Source: Halorussus rarus (GTDB lineage: Archaea; Halobacteriota; Halobacteria; Halobacteriales; Haladaptataceae). From it: DNA of 64,000 nucleotides. The stretch lies in contig NZ_QPMJ01000003.1 in assembly GCF_003369835.1 (NCBI RefSeq), positions 62,001 through 126,000 of the forward strand, read 5' to 3'. The number at the start of each line of letters is the position of its first letter. Position 1 is the stretch's first letter. Position numbers and translations under genes: made by a program. The notes under the pieces are model-generated. The model searched no databases. It was given only the letters and a program-made list of their open reading frames with translations, and was not told the origin of the DNA. Shown piece by piece: positions 41,658-50,361 of the stretch.

Positions 41658-43481
41658 TCAGGGCCGGTCGCCGACCGTCGCCTCGTTGTACTTCTGCTTG
41701 TAGCTCCCGCCGACGCCGAACTTCTGGAGGTCGGCCCACTGGTAGTGGAACCGCTCCTCGCTCTCGTGGTACACCGGGAGGTTCGCCATCGCCTCCCAGT
41801 TGGCCTCCTCCATGGTGATCGCCGCCTCGGTGCGCACCTGCCGGGCCTGGTCGGTCGGTGCGGGGTTGTTCTGTATCTTCTGCCACGCCTGGATCGCCCG
41901 CTGGGCCGACTGGGAGTCCTCCGGCCAGTTGTTGTACGACTCGGGCGCGCCCAGCGAGGGGTCCGACGTCGCCGGGTTGAGGTGCTTGACGAACGCGTCG
42001 GGTGCGGCCCACGGCACGATCCAGCCCAGCGTGAACGCGTCGACGTTGCCCTGTCGGACCTGCTTGAGCAGCGCCGAGAACGGGGCGACCCGCATGTTCA
42101 GGTCGATGTGGGCGCTGGCGAGCTTGTCCCGGAGGAGCTGGCCGACGCTCTGCCACGCCTGCGAGGACTCGTAGGCGATGAGCTCGAACGAGTACTTGTT
42201 GTTCGGGCCGTAGCCGGCCTCCTCCATCACCTGCCGGGCCTGGTCGAGCTGGGTCTGGTCGTACCCGTACGGGTAGTTCTGCTCGGCGTGCTGCTCGTAG
42301 GCCGACGCCCCGCCGGGGTACACCGGCGGCGCGGTGTAGTGGTAGGCCGCGCTGCCCCGGCCCTTGAACACCTGGTCGATGACCTGCTGCTGGTTCATCG
42401 CGTAGGCGGTCGCCTTCCGGGCCGGTTCCTCGACCCGGGTCATGTTGAACCCGATGTAGAAGACGTTGAGCGTGACCACCGAGAGGTAGTCGAGGGTCTC
42501 GCCGTTCCGGGCCGGCCCGTACGTGCCGACCTCCCGGCCCTTCTCGTCGGTGTTCTCGACGCTCACCTTGCTCTGGTCGTACCGGGAGGTCGGGATGGTG
42601 AACGCGTCGGCGTTCCGGTTCATCGCGTAGTTGTACCGGGCGTTCGGGCTGGTGATGATCTGCCAGTGGACCCGGTCGACCCGCGGTCCCGTCCCGTGGT
42701 AGTTCTCGAACGCCGAGACCACCGCCTCGGTCTCGCGCGACCAGTTCTCGAAGGTGAACGGGCCGGCGCCGACGGGGTTCGCGGTCGCGAACTGCTGGTA
42801 GTCCATCCGGCCGTCGTACCCCTGGATGTCCCCGACGATGCCCTCGGGCACGGCCGCGAACTGGTTGTTGGCGAGCACCTGCAGCACCGACGCGAACGGC
42901 TGCTCGATGTTCAGCCGGACCGTGTAGTCGCCGACCGCCTCGACGCCCATCGACTCCGGGACGTACGCGCCCTCGTCGTCGGTCTCGTGGACCACGCCGA
43001 CCGACGTGAGGATGTCCGCCTTCGCCCGGGAGTTGTCCGAGGCGGCGAGCCGCTCCCACGAGTAGACGATGTCCTGGGCCGTCACCTCGTCGTCGTTGTG
43101 GAACTGCACCCCCTGCTTGAGGTCGAACGTGTACGTCGTGAAGTCGTCGGACCGCTCGTACCCCGCGGCGATGAGCGGTTCGACCGGGATGCCGCCGTCG
43201 GGCCAGTTCAGCAGGCCGTCGAATATCTGTCCCGTGACCTCGCCCGACGCCGTGTCGGAGGCCTTCACCGGGTCGAGCGTGCTCATCGACTGGTTGATGA
43301 GCCTCAGCGTCCCGCCGGACTGGCCCTGCGTCGTCGTCTGCTGGTCGGTCACTTCGCCGTCGCTCTCCGCCGCGCCCGTTCCCGTCAGCGCGACCGACGC
43401 CCCCGCCGCCCCGGTCGCCCGGAGGAACCCCCGCCGGGACACGTCGCCGTCGGCCCGCTCCGCGTCGTTGTTGGTAACCAT
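41658..43481 (-). CDS. Orphan family-5 (peptide/nickel) ABC substrate-binding protein
   Basis: 607 residues. The Tat signal is VSRRGFLRATGAAGASVALTGTGAAES; no lipobox Cys follows, which is unusual for a haloarchaeal binding protein. The mature part has the SBP_bac_5 layout: YTFDLKQGVQFHNDDEVTAQDIVYSWERL, the ALNQQ/QVIDQVF segment, and the C-terminal WIVPWAAPDAF region. Substrate (oligopeptide, dipeptide or nickel chelate) unknown. No permease or ATPase genes are adjacent, so the transporter must be elsewhere if it exists. Start chosen at the ATG just before the Tat motif. Confidence 0.85.
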   Translation of the reverse strand: MVTNNDAERADGDVSRRGFLRATGAAGASVALTGTGAAESDGEVTDQQTTTQGQSGGTLRLINQSMSTLDPVKASDTASGEVTGQIFDGLLNWPDGGIPVEPLIAAGYERSDDFTTYTFDLKQGVQFHNDDEVTAQDIVYSWERLAASDNSRAKADILTSVGVVHETDDEGAYVPESMGVEAVGDYTVRLNIEQPFASVLQVLANNQFAAVPEGIVGDIQGYDGRMDYQQFATANPVGAGPFTFENWSRETEAVVSAFENYHGTGPRVDRVHWQIITSPNARYNYAMNRNADAFTIPTSRYDQSKVSVENTDEKGREVGTYGPARNGETLDYLSVVTLNVFYIGFNMTRVEEPARKATAYAMNQQQVIDQVFKGRGSAAYHYTAPPVYPGGASAYEQHAEQNYPYGYDQTQLDQARQVMEEAGYGPNNKYSFELIAYESSQAWQSVGQLLRDKLASAHIDLNMRVAPFSALLKQVRQGNVDAFTLGWIVPWAAPDAFVKHLNPATSDPSLGAPESYNNWPEDSQSAQRAIQAWQKIQNNPAPTDQARQVRTEAAITMEEANWEAMANLPVYHESEERFHYQWADLQKFGVGGSYKQKYNEATVGDRP

Positions 43482-44148
43482 TGCCACTCGCGAATCGGGA
43501 GAGTCGCGGAAGAAACCTGCAGGTCGTTTTCCACGGCGCCGAGAGAAACGCCGGATTTCCGATTGCGGCCCTAACAGAAACGTCCCGTCGGGGGACCGCC
43601 GGACCGCGCGGTGGTCGCGGAGTACCAAAGAGGGAGAGTGAGGAAGGGGGACGCATCGAATCGGTCGCGGAGAACCGAAAGGAGATAGCGAGACTGCACG
43701 GCGCCCCGGAACGAGAACTTTCGCGGGAGGGTTGGTGACACGACGGCGGGAGGCCAGCCCGCCACCAGAGCCTCCGGCGACGCCGGCGGCCGTCCGTTGC
43801 ACGCTCTGCGCCCGAGCCGTCGGGCGCATCTACGTCTGATGGCCGATTCGGACTTTGTTATGGGCCGTGTTCCCGGCGGCAGGTCGCGGTTGTGGCGGGT
43901 TCAGTTGCGGGCTGACCGGACGTTTACGTCGGCTGAACCCGGCGTTCCGGAGAACGATCGCCGAAACAGTTCAGATGAGTAATGAATCTAGACGGAACTC
44001 TGCCTCGACTGTAGAAGCGTCGGATGGTGGACGATCCAGATGCGAGAATCGGACCCTGCGAGGCGCGCAACGAAGCGAGCACGTCTCGCAGGGTTCGATT
44101 CTCGCACCGATGGACTGTCGGCTCCTCGCTTCGTTCGTCGCCAGAAAG
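43482..44148. other. Non-coding interval upstream of the binding-protein gene, ending in a tRNA-like fold-back
   Basis: About 670 bases. The binding-protein promoter must lie near 43500-43560, but no clear TATA box is visible. Between 43620 and 44000 I see no gene I can support; short frames read as low-complexity Arg/Ser sequence. The last 120 bases hold the tRNA-His-derived hairpin. Confidence 0.5.
44041..44106. repeat. Inverted pair of tRNA-His 3' ends (22-bp arms)
   Basis: Arms 44041-44062 and 44085-44106 are reverse complements with one mismatch. The right arm contains the T-arm and part of the acceptor of the neighbouring tRNA-His; 16 bases (TGCGAGAATCGAACCC) are identical to the tRNA at 44156-44171. 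The 22-base loop holds a CAACGAAGCGAG motif also seen elsewhere in the window. Confidence 0.8.
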
Positions 44149-44222
44149 GTCCAGGTGCGAGAATCGAACCCGCGTCTCAGCCTCCACAAGGCTGAAGGAT
44201 GGTCCACTACCCCAACCCGGAC
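44149..44222 (-). tRNA. tRNA-His (anticodon GUG), G-1 encoded
   Basis: 74 bases including the extra 5' G-1 that faces C73. Acceptor TCCGGGT pairs with ACCTGGA. Anticodon stem CAGCC/GGCTG encloses TTGTGGA with GTG at 34-36. T-arm GCGGGTTCGATTCTCGC. No intron; CCA not encoded. A TATA-like TATTTTAATT lies about 31 bases upstream, in an AT-rich gap. Confidence 0.95.
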
Positions 44223-44402
44223 ACGTACGTGGGGATAGTCGCCAGGAATTAAAATACGTTACGACTCCGCGCGATACTGGCAGTCGGTCACAGGCGGCGC
44301 GGTACCGGACGACCGCCGCGTCGTCGCCGACGCAGGCGGCCGCGCCGGCGCTGCCGGGCGACGACACCCTTTTGGGCGCCAGCACCCAACCAACGCCCAA
44401 GC

Positions 44403-44858
44403 GTGGCCGTCACAGACAAGATCTACGTCAAGAATCACCGCCAGATCGGCTCCCAGCTCGAGACCAACATCCCCAAGGGAGCGTTCAAGGGCGCGACCCT
44501 CGACATGCTGTTCCAGGGCGAGAACCTGGCGCAGCTCGACGACACGACCCAGGAGCGCGTCCTCGACTTCGCCGAGGACTTCCTCGACTGCGACTGCCAG
44601 TCCAACCCCTACTGCGGCTGCGCCGAGAAGAAGTTCATGCGCTACCTCCTCCGACTGCGCGAGCAGGGGCTCGGCCCGGAGGCCGTCGTCGACGTGATGA
44701 CCGACGACTACATGGTGTACGCCTACCCCGGCGACATCCTCTCGTTCCTCGACGACTCGGTCCGGACGCTCGAGGCGGTCGAGGAGCTGGCCGACGTGGA
44801 GGGCGACGAGGAGGCGGCGGCAGAGGCCCGCGAGAAGAAGTCGACGCTGTCCGGGTAG
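44403..44858 (+). CDS. DUF5814-like cysteine-rich haloarchaeal protein
   Basis: 151 residues from a GTG, with a TATA-like CTTTTGGG about 30 bases before it. The N-terminus VTDKIYVKNHRQIGSQLETNIPKGAFKGATLDMLFQGE is basic and conserved in style, followed by DCDCQSNPYCGCAEKKF, a Cys-rich knot that may bind zinc or an iron-sulfur cluster, and an acidic helical end. I recall similar proteins as DUF5814, in some cases fused to helicases, but cannot verify. Convergent with the CopG-like gene. Confidence 0.65.
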   Translation: MAVTDKIYVKNHRQIGSQLETNIPKGAFKGATLDMLFQGENLAQLDDTTQERVLDFAEDFLDCDCQSNPYCGCAEKKFMRYLLRLREQGLGPEAVVDVMTDDYMVYAYPGDILSFLDDSVRTLEAVEELADVEGDEEAAAEAREKKSTLSG

Positions 44859-45269
44859 TCACCCGATGCGGTAGGTGTCGTCGGTGTCGAGCTCGTCGTC
44901 CAGGTCCTCGAGATGGACGACCTCCTCGACGTCGTCGCGCTCCTCGACCTCCTGCTGGAGGCGGCTCGCGTACTGCTTGTACTCCTGGAGCTGCTCGCGG
45001 AGGTGCTCGGCCTCGAGTTCGAGGCGCTCGTGCTCCCGGACGAAGCTCTTGGGCACCTCGACCTTCGGGGGGAACTCCGCGCCGTCGGTCTCCTCGCCGA
45101 TCTCGCTCTCCGGGACGACCTGGACCCGGCCGTCGTGGGCCACCAGCGTGTCCACGTAGTCGCGGAACACCGCCGAGAGCGAGATGTCCCGCTCCTCGGC
45201 GATCTCCCGGAGCGTCTCGAAGGAGTCCTCGTTGACCCGGAAGGAGATGGTCTTGTTCTTGTTACCCAT
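44859..45269 (-). CDS. Ribbon-helix-helix (CopG/MetJ-type) regulator with coiled-coil tail
   Basis: 136 residues. The N-terminal GNKNKTISFRVNEDSFETLREIAEERDISLSAVFRDYVDTL matches the strand-helix-helix of ribbon-helix-helix DNA-binding proteins. A heptad-rich helix (about 80-112, RLELEAEHLREQLQEYKQYASRLQQ) probably mediates dimer or higher assembly, and the end is very acidic. Target unknown; it may control itself or the convergent neighbour. TATA-like CCTTAAG is about 29 bases before the ATG. Confidence 0.8.
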   Translation of the reverse strand: MGNKNKTISFRVNEDSFETLREIAEERDISLSAVFRDYVDTLVAHDGRVQVVPESEIGEETDGAEFPPKVEVPKSFVREHERLELEAEHLREQLQEYKQYASRLQQEVEERDDVEEVVHLEDLDDELDTDDTYRIG

Positions 45270-45627
45270 TGGTGATACGTCGCACGCCGGACCACTTAAG
45301 GATTGGCAGCGCCCCGCTCGGTCCCGCGGAATCGACTCCCGGGCGCGCCGACTCGGCCGCGACTCGGCCTAACCCCGAATCTACGTGCTCGACGCACTTT
45401 ACTTCGACCCCGATTCCGTTCGGCCGAGAACGGGCTGGCCTCCTCTTGAGTACCCGGTTCCTACCGTCGCGTATGACGACTTCCGAGCGGTATAGCTCCC
45501 CGCACGCTCGACTGACCCCGCCGCGCGACCGACGCGGTCCTCCGCGGGTTCGACGCGTCCGGCCGTGCCCCCGCCGGGGTTCGCCCTCCGACCAACGCGA
45601 CGACCCGCCGGTGCCGGAGGTCGAATC
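45270..45627. other. Upstream region of cydA, 358 bases without a firm gene
   Basis: Holds the promoter of the CopG-like gene on one strand. On the other, a 53-codon frame (45472-45634, beginning MTTSERYSS) overlaps the GTG of cydA by seven bases; its composition is Arg/Pro-rich and unlike haloarchaeal proteins, so it is listed here and not as a gene. AT-richer spots near 45395 (ACTTTACTTC) and 45490 (GGTATAGC) are candidate cydA promoters; a long leader is possible. Confidence 0.45.
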
Positions 45628-47079
45628 GTGGTAGACCCGGCGCTCGCGAGCCGGCTTCAGTTCGCGGTGACGACCGTCGTCCACATCATCTTCCCCGTGA
45701 TGAGTATGGGGCTCGCGCCGTTCCTCGTCTACTTCACGTGGAAGGAGGTCCGGACCGGCGAGGCCCTCTACGAGCGGCTCCGGCGGTTCTGGACCAAGAT
45801 CTTCGCCGTGAGCTTCGCGGTCGGCACCGTCACCGGCCTGGTGCTGGAGTTCGAGTTCGGCACCAACTTCGCGGCGTTCTCGGCCGCCGCGGGCGAGCTG
45901 TTCGGCGGCCCGCTCGCGGTCGAGGGGATGATGGCGTTCTTCCTCGAAGCCACCTTCCTCGGGGTGTTCGTCTTCGGCCGCGAGCGGGTCTCCGACCGGC
46001 TCTACTTCCTGTCGTCGGTCATGGTCGGGCTCGGCACGTGGCTGTCGGCGGTCTGGATACTGGTCGCCAACTCCTGGATGCAGACGCCCCGGGGCTACGA
46101 GCTCGCCCGCGAGAGCGGCCGGCTGACCGTGCTGCTCACCGACCCCATCGCCGCGTACGCGAACCCCCGCTTCCCCTGGATGTTCGTCCACATGCAGAAC
46201 GCCGCGGTCCTCTCGGTGGCGCTGTTCATGGCGGGCGTCGCGGCCTACCACGTCTACCGGCGCCGGCACCTCGGCGTGGTCGACGGGGGCAACCTCGACG
46301 CCGAGTTCTGGCGGGCGACCCTGAAGGTCGCGCTGGTCGTCCTGCTGATCACCGCGCCGCTCCAGGTGCTCCACGGCGACGCGTACGGCCGCCACGTCGC
46401 CGAGACCCAGCCCCAGAAGTTCGCCGCGATGGAGGCGGTCTGGGAGACCGACAGCTACGTCCCCGAGTACATCGTCGCGTTCCCGACCAGCGTCGACGAC
46501 CTGCTCAACCCCCGGGCGAAGGACATCTTCGGCATCGGGATTCCGGGCGGGGCGTCGTGGCTCGCGTCGGGCGGGAACGCCCAGGCCGAGATCACCGGCC
46601 TGAACGAGTTCGAGGGCTCGCCGCCGGTCGCCGTCGTCTTCTGGTCGTTCCGGGCGATGGTCGCGCTCGGGTTCTGGTTCGTGCTGTTGGCGTTCTGGGC
46701 GGGCTACCGGTGGCGGACCGGCGAACTGTTCGAGGACCGCCTGCTCCACAAGGCCCTGATGGCGTCGTCGGTGCTGGGTATCCTCGGCGTCGAACTCGGC
46801 TGGATCGTCACCGAGGTCGGCCGCCAGCCGTGGGTCATCCAGGGCGTGATGCGGACGACCGAGGGCGTCTCGCCCGGTCTCACCGGCACGGAGGCGACCC
46901 TGACGCTGGCGGGGTTCGTCGGCGGCTACCTCGTCCTGCTGTCGCTGTACACCTACGTCGTCGGCCGACTGATCCGGCGCGGGCCGGAGACCGAGGACGG
47001 GGCCGAACCGACCCTCCCGGACCGCGAGCGCGACCCCGGCATCGCGCCGGCAGCGACGGAGGTGAGCGAGGATGATTGA
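45628..47079 (+). CDS. cydA: Cytochrome bd-type ubiquinol/menaquinol oxidase subunit I
   Basis: 483 residues from a GTG with a GGAGG site about eight bases upstream. The N-terminal helix VTTVVHIIFPVMSMGLAPFL contains the His ligand of a haem, NSWMQTPRGYEL is the periplasmic-loop signature, and the GRQPWVIQGVMRT segment near the C-terminus is the conserved quinol/haem region. About nine membrane helices. With subunit II it reduces oxygen to water at high affinity without pumping protons. A short Q-loop form is present, as in most non-enterobacterial members. Overlaps cydB by eight bases. Confidence 0.95.
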   Translation: MVDPALASRLQFAVTTVVHIIFPVMSMGLAPFLVYFTWKEVRTGEALYERLRRFWTKIFAVSFAVGTVTGLVLEFEFGTNFAAFSAAAGELFGGPLAVEGMMAFFLEATFLGVFVFGRERVSDRLYFLSSVMVGLGTWLSAVWILVANSWMQTPRGYELARESGRLTVLLTDPIAAYANPRFPWMFVHMQNAAVLSVALFMAGVAAYHVYRRRHLGVVDGGNLDAEFWRATLKVALVVLLITAPLQVLHGDAYGRHVAETQPQKFAAMEAVWETDSYVPEYIVAFPTSVDDLLNPRAKDIFGIGIPGGASWLASGGNAQAEITGLNEFEGSPPVAVVFWSFRAMVALGFWFVLLAFWAGYRWRTGELFEDRLLHKALMASSVLGILGVELGWIVTEVGRQPWVIQGVMRTTEGVSPGLTGTEATLTLAGFVGGYLVLLSLYTYVVGRLIRRGPETEDGAEPTLPDRERDPGIAPAATEVSEDD

Positions 47080-48064
47080 ACCGTCTCCCCTCCGGACCGT
47101 CTGGTTCGGGGTGGCGCTCTCGGACCTCTGGTTCGTCGTGGTGTTCTGGTTCCTCGCGATGTTCCTGTTCCTCGACGGCTGGGACTTCGGGGTGGGCGCC
47201 GTCTTCGCGCTCAGAGACGACCGCCACGAGCGCGAGCAGTGCCTCGCGGCCATCGGCCCGTTCTGGGACGGCAACGAGGTCTGGCTCGTCGTCTTCGGCG
47301 GCGGCCTGTTCGCGGCGTTTCCGGCGGTGTACGCCGCGCTGTTCAGCCGCCACTACCTCCTGCTGTTCGGCGTCCTCGGGACGCTCATCCTCCGCGGGAT
47401 GGCCCCGGAGTTCTACGAGCAGCGCGAGGACGAGGCGTGGCGGCGGTGGTGGGGCCGGGCGTTCGTCGCCGGCAGCGTCGGCGCGCCCTTCCTGCTGGGG
47501 GTGTTCGCCGGCAACTGGCTGCTCGGAGTCGACGGCGTCGCGCTCGCCTCGGTCGTCGTCGGCCTCGCCGTGATCGCACTCAACGTCGCGTCGGGCGCGG
47601 CGTTCCTCCGGCTGAAGACCACCGGCGGGCTCCGCGACGAGATGCCGGCGCTCGGCGTCCGGGCGGCGGCGGCCTACCTCGCGCTCGTCGTGGTCGCGCT
47701 CGGCCTGCTGGCGCTCCGCCCCGGGTTCGGGGACGCGCTCCTGACGCCAGTCCCGGCCGCGCTCGTGGCCGGCTCGGTCCTGCTCGGGGTCGGCTACGTC
47801 CTGGCGGCCCGCCGGGACCGCCCCTACGTCGCGCTCGGCGCGGCGGGCGGACTGACCGGGGCGCTGGTCGCGCTGGTCGCGGCGCTGCTGTACCCGACCG
47901 TCGAGCCGATGACCGGCCTGACCGTCGAGGAGGCCATCATCGGCGCCCCCGCGGTGGAACTGCTGACCGTCGGGGCCGCGCTCCTCATCCCGCTGGTGCT
48001 CACCTACTTCGCGGTGCTGTACTCGGCGTTCAGCGGCCCCATCGACGCCGAGGAGTCGTACTGA
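47072..48064 (+). CDS. cydB: Cytochrome bd-type oxidase subunit II
   Basis: 330 residues, about eight membrane helices. The family signature FLFLDGWDFGVGAVFAL in the first helix, the GPFWDGNEVWLVVFGGGLFAAFPAVYA segment and RGMAPEFYEQRED are all present. No cydX-like small subunit or cydDC assembly transporter is seen nearby. The start codon lies within the last codons of cydA, so translation of the two is coupled. Confidence 0.95.
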   Translation: MIEPSPLRTVWFGVALSDLWFVVVFWFLAMFLFLDGWDFGVGAVFALRDDRHEREQCLAAIGPFWDGNEVWLVVFGGGLFAAFPAVYAALFSRHYLLLFGVLGTLILRGMAPEFYEQREDEAWRRWWGRAFVAGSVGAPFLLGVFAGNWLLGVDGVALASVVVGLAVIALNVASGAAFLRLKTTGGLRDEMPALGVRAAAAYLALVVVALGLLALRPGFGDALLTPVPAALVAGSVLLGVGYVLAARRDRPYVALGAAGGLTGALVALVAALLYPTVEPMTGLTVEEAIIGAPAVELLTVGAALLIPLVLTYFAVLYSAFSGPIDAEESY

Positions 48065-48198
48065 GTCGCGCGCCGAGAGCTCTCGGTCCCGCGGCGACCT
48101 CTTCCGTCTCGAGGCCGACGTCCCCTTCCCGGTCGTTCGTCGGTATCCCGCTCCGCCGTCCCGACCGCTTGGTACTCGCTCCGCCGCTCCGACCGTTG

Positions 48199-48208
48199 GG
48201 TATTTACT
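48199..48208 (+). promoter_or_regulatory. TATA-like element of the SMP-30-like gene
   Basis: GGTATTTACT is centred about 28 bases before the ATG at 48232, the standard leaderless spacing. Confidence 0.55.
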
Positions 48209-48231
48209 CGTCAGGATTGTCGATAGTTCGC

Positions 48232-49317
48232 ATGGTTATCAGGTTCCTGCGCGACCATCCGGTGCTGAGCGGCGGACTGCTCGTCGGTGCGGCGTTCGGC
48301 GTCGGTTCCGCGATCGACTCGCGGCTCGACCCCGCCGCGTGGCGTCCGCCGGACCCGCCCGACCTGCGCGGTGCGCTCGCGCAGAACCGCGCACTGACCG
48401 GGTCGGAAACCGTCGTCACCTGCGAGGGGCCGGAGGACGTCGCCTTCGACGACGAGGGCCGCCTCTACACCGGCGTGGCCGACGGCACGGTCAGGCGGAC
48501 CGTCGACCCGGTCGACGCCGACGCGACCGACGCCGCGCTGGAGGTGTTCGCCCGCACCGGCGGGCGACCGCTCGCGCTTGAGTTCGACGGCGACGACCTG
48601 CTCGTGTGCGCCGAGGACGCCGGCCTGGTGTCGGTCGGGCCGGACGGCGACGTCGAGACGCTGGCGACCCGGGCCGGCGGTCGTTCCATCGCGTACGCCG
48701 ACGACCTCCACGTCGCCGACGACGGGACGGTCTACTTCTCGGACGCGACCGTCCACGACCAGTACCAGGACGAACTGTTCGAGCTGCGGGACACCGGGCG
48801 GCTGCTGGCCTACCACCCCGACGAGGGGGAGACGACCGTCGAACTCGACGGGCTGGGGTTCGCGAACGGCGTCGCGCCCGGCCCGGACGGCGACTCGCTG
48901 CTGGTCACCGAGACCTCGCGGTACCGCGTCACCCGCTACTGGCACCGCGGCGACCGCGAGGGAGAGTCCGAGTACTTCGCCGAGAACCTCCCCGGATTCC
49001 CCGACAACGTCGACGCCGCCGGCGACGGAAGCTACTGGGTGGCGATTCCGGCTCTCCGCGACGAGACGATCGACCGGATTCACCGCCATCCGTGGGTCGT
49101 CCGCCAGCTCGGGAAGCTCCCCGAATCGGTCCTCGGGCAGGTCGCCGGTGAACCGTACGGACTGGTGCTCCGACTCGACGCCGACGGCGACGTCGTCGAG
49201 AGCCTCCACGACCCCACGGGCGGCGTGTTCGGCGTCACGTCCGCAACGCCTCGCGACGGCGCGCTCTACCTCGGGACCCTCTTCGGGAACCGCGTGGTCC
49301 GGTATCCGACGGAGTGA
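48232..49317 (+). CDS. SMP-30/strictosidine-synthase-like membrane-anchored propeller protein
   Basis: 361 residues. A single hydrophobic segment (about residues 9-27, HPVLSGGLLVGAAFGVGSAI) anchors the protein; the rest is a six-bladed propeller of the SGL/strictosidine synthase type (GPEDVAFDDEGRLYTGVADG, YADDLHVADDGTVYFSDAT, GLGFANGVAPGPDGDSLLVTET, NLPGFPDNVDAAGDGSYWVAI). The conserved residues suggest a calcium-dependent lactonase or esterase; substrate unknown. A TATA-like element fixes the start. Confidence 0.85.
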   Translation: MVIRFLRDHPVLSGGLLVGAAFGVGSAIDSRLDPAAWRPPDPPDLRGALAQNRALTGSETVVTCEGPEDVAFDDEGRLYTGVADGTVRRTVDPVDADATDAALEVFARTGGRPLALEFDGDDLLVCAEDAGLVSVGPDGDVETLATRAGGRSIAYADDLHVADDGTVYFSDATVHDQYQDELFELRDTGRLLAYHPDEGETTVELDGLGFANGVAPGPDGDSLLVTETSRYRVTRYWHRGDREGESEYFAENLPGFPDNVDAAGDGSYWVAIPALRDETIDRIHRHPWVVRQLGKLPESVLGQVAGEPYGLVLRLDADGDVVESLHDPTGGVFGVTSATPRDGALYLGTLFGNRVVRYPTE

Positions 49318-49386
49318 CCGCGCCCGGAGCGTACCGGACCCGGCCGGACCGGACGTAGACCTCGGCCGTGTGTTCGCGGTCAGGAA

Positions 49387-49394
49387 TTTTATAC
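49387..49394 (+). promoter_or_regulatory. TATA box of the MscS gene
   Basis: TTTTATAC is centred about 27 bases before a GTG at 49418 and selects that start over longer in-frame readings. Confidence 0.6.
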
Positions 49395-49417
49395 TCGCGT
49401 CCGTCGTGGTCCTCCAA

Positions 49418-50251
49418 GTGACAGTTCCGGACGCGCCGGTCGTCCTCCTGCAGGTCGACGTCTCGGACCTCGCTCTCGGCGGCTACATCGACCTGCTCTG
49501 GGACGTCGCGGTGTTCGTCGTCGTGTTCGCCGCGCTGTACCTGGTCGGGCGGAAGGTCGTCGTCCCGCTGGCCGAACGGGCGTTCGCCACGCGGCGGATC
49601 CAGGAGACCATCGCCAGCGCGCTGGTGCGGATCGTCCACGTGGCGGTGTTCCTGGCGGCGCTCCGGCTCGCGCTCGACACGGCGGACTACGGCTACCTGC
49701 TGTCGATTCCGCCGACGGTCATCGCCGCGCTCACGGTGGCGGCTGGGTTCGCCAGTCGCGACATCGCGGCCAACCTCGTCGGCGGCGTCTTCATCGTGAC
49801 CGACCCGAAGTTCAACATCGGCGACTGGATCCGGTGGCAGGACAAGGAGGGCGTCATCGAGGACATCAGCTTCCGGGTGACCCGGGTCCGGACCTTCGAC
49901 AACGAACTGCTGACCGTCCCGAACTCCCAGCTCGCCACCAACGCCGTAGTGAACGCGGTCGCCAAGTCGCCCCGGCGCATCTCCCACACCTTCCACGTGG
50001 CCGACGACGCCGACCTCGGCGAGGTGGCGTCGCTGCTCGTCGCGGAGGCGAAGGCTCACGACGACGTCCTCGACCGGCCGACCCCGACCGTCCGGGTGGT
50101 GAACCTCGACAACGGCCGGGCGGGCGTCCAGGCCAGGTACTGGATCGACAAGCCCTCACGCGAGGCGTTCGTCACCATCCGGTCGGAGTACCTCCAGCGG
50201 GTCAACCGGCGGCTCAACGAGGCGGGCATCGAACTGCCGCAGAACTGGTAG
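49418..50251 (+). CDS. Small-conductance mechanosensitive channel (MscS family)
   Basis: 277 residues from a GTG. Three membrane helices (about 20-40, 65-85 and 92-115), then the beta domain with GGVFIVTDPKFNIGDWIRWQDKEGVIEDISFRVTRVRTFDNELLTVPNSQLA, the MscS signature, and a C-terminal alpha/beta domain. It opens under osmotic downshock to release solutes, an important task for a salt-in organism. The gene is alone, between the SMP-30-like gene and a YjiH-type gene. Confidence 0.92.
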   Translation: MTVPDAPVVLLQVDVSDLALGGYIDLLWDVAVFVVVFAALYLVGRKVVVPLAERAFATRRIQETIASALVRIVHVAVFLAALRLALDTADYGYLLSIPPTVIAALTVAAGFASRDIAANLVGGVFIVTDPKFNIGDWIRWQDKEGVIEDISFRVTRVRTFDNELLTVPNSQLATNAVVNAVAKSPRRISHTFHVADDADLGEVASLLVAEAKAHDDVLDRPTPTVRVVNLDNGRAGVQARYWIDKPSREAFVTIRSEYLQRVNRRLNEAGIELPQNW

Positions 50252-50299
50252 TCGGGCGGTCGAGCGAAGCACCGAACCGGGTCTCGTCGCGGCCGAACG

Positions 50300-50307
50300 T
50301 ATAAATC
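50300..50307 (+). promoter_or_regulatory. TATA box of the YjiH-type gene
   Basis: TATAAATC lies about 58 bases before the ATG at 50362, predicting a 30-base 5' leader, longer than for most genes here. Confidence 0.55.
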
Positions 50308-50361
50308 ACCCTCCGTTTGTCGGGCGAGCACTGATGGGGAACCGGTGCAGTACGAGTGGTA

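Noticed and set aside
43797-43982. 61-codon frame upstream of tRNA-His
   Set aside because: No promoter, ribosome site or haloarchaeal composition; ends in low-complexity sequence.
45472-45634. 53-codon frame upstream of cydA as a protein gene
   Set aside because: Arg/Pro-rich, basic composition unlike the acidic proteome and no recognisable domain; kept only as a leader possibility.
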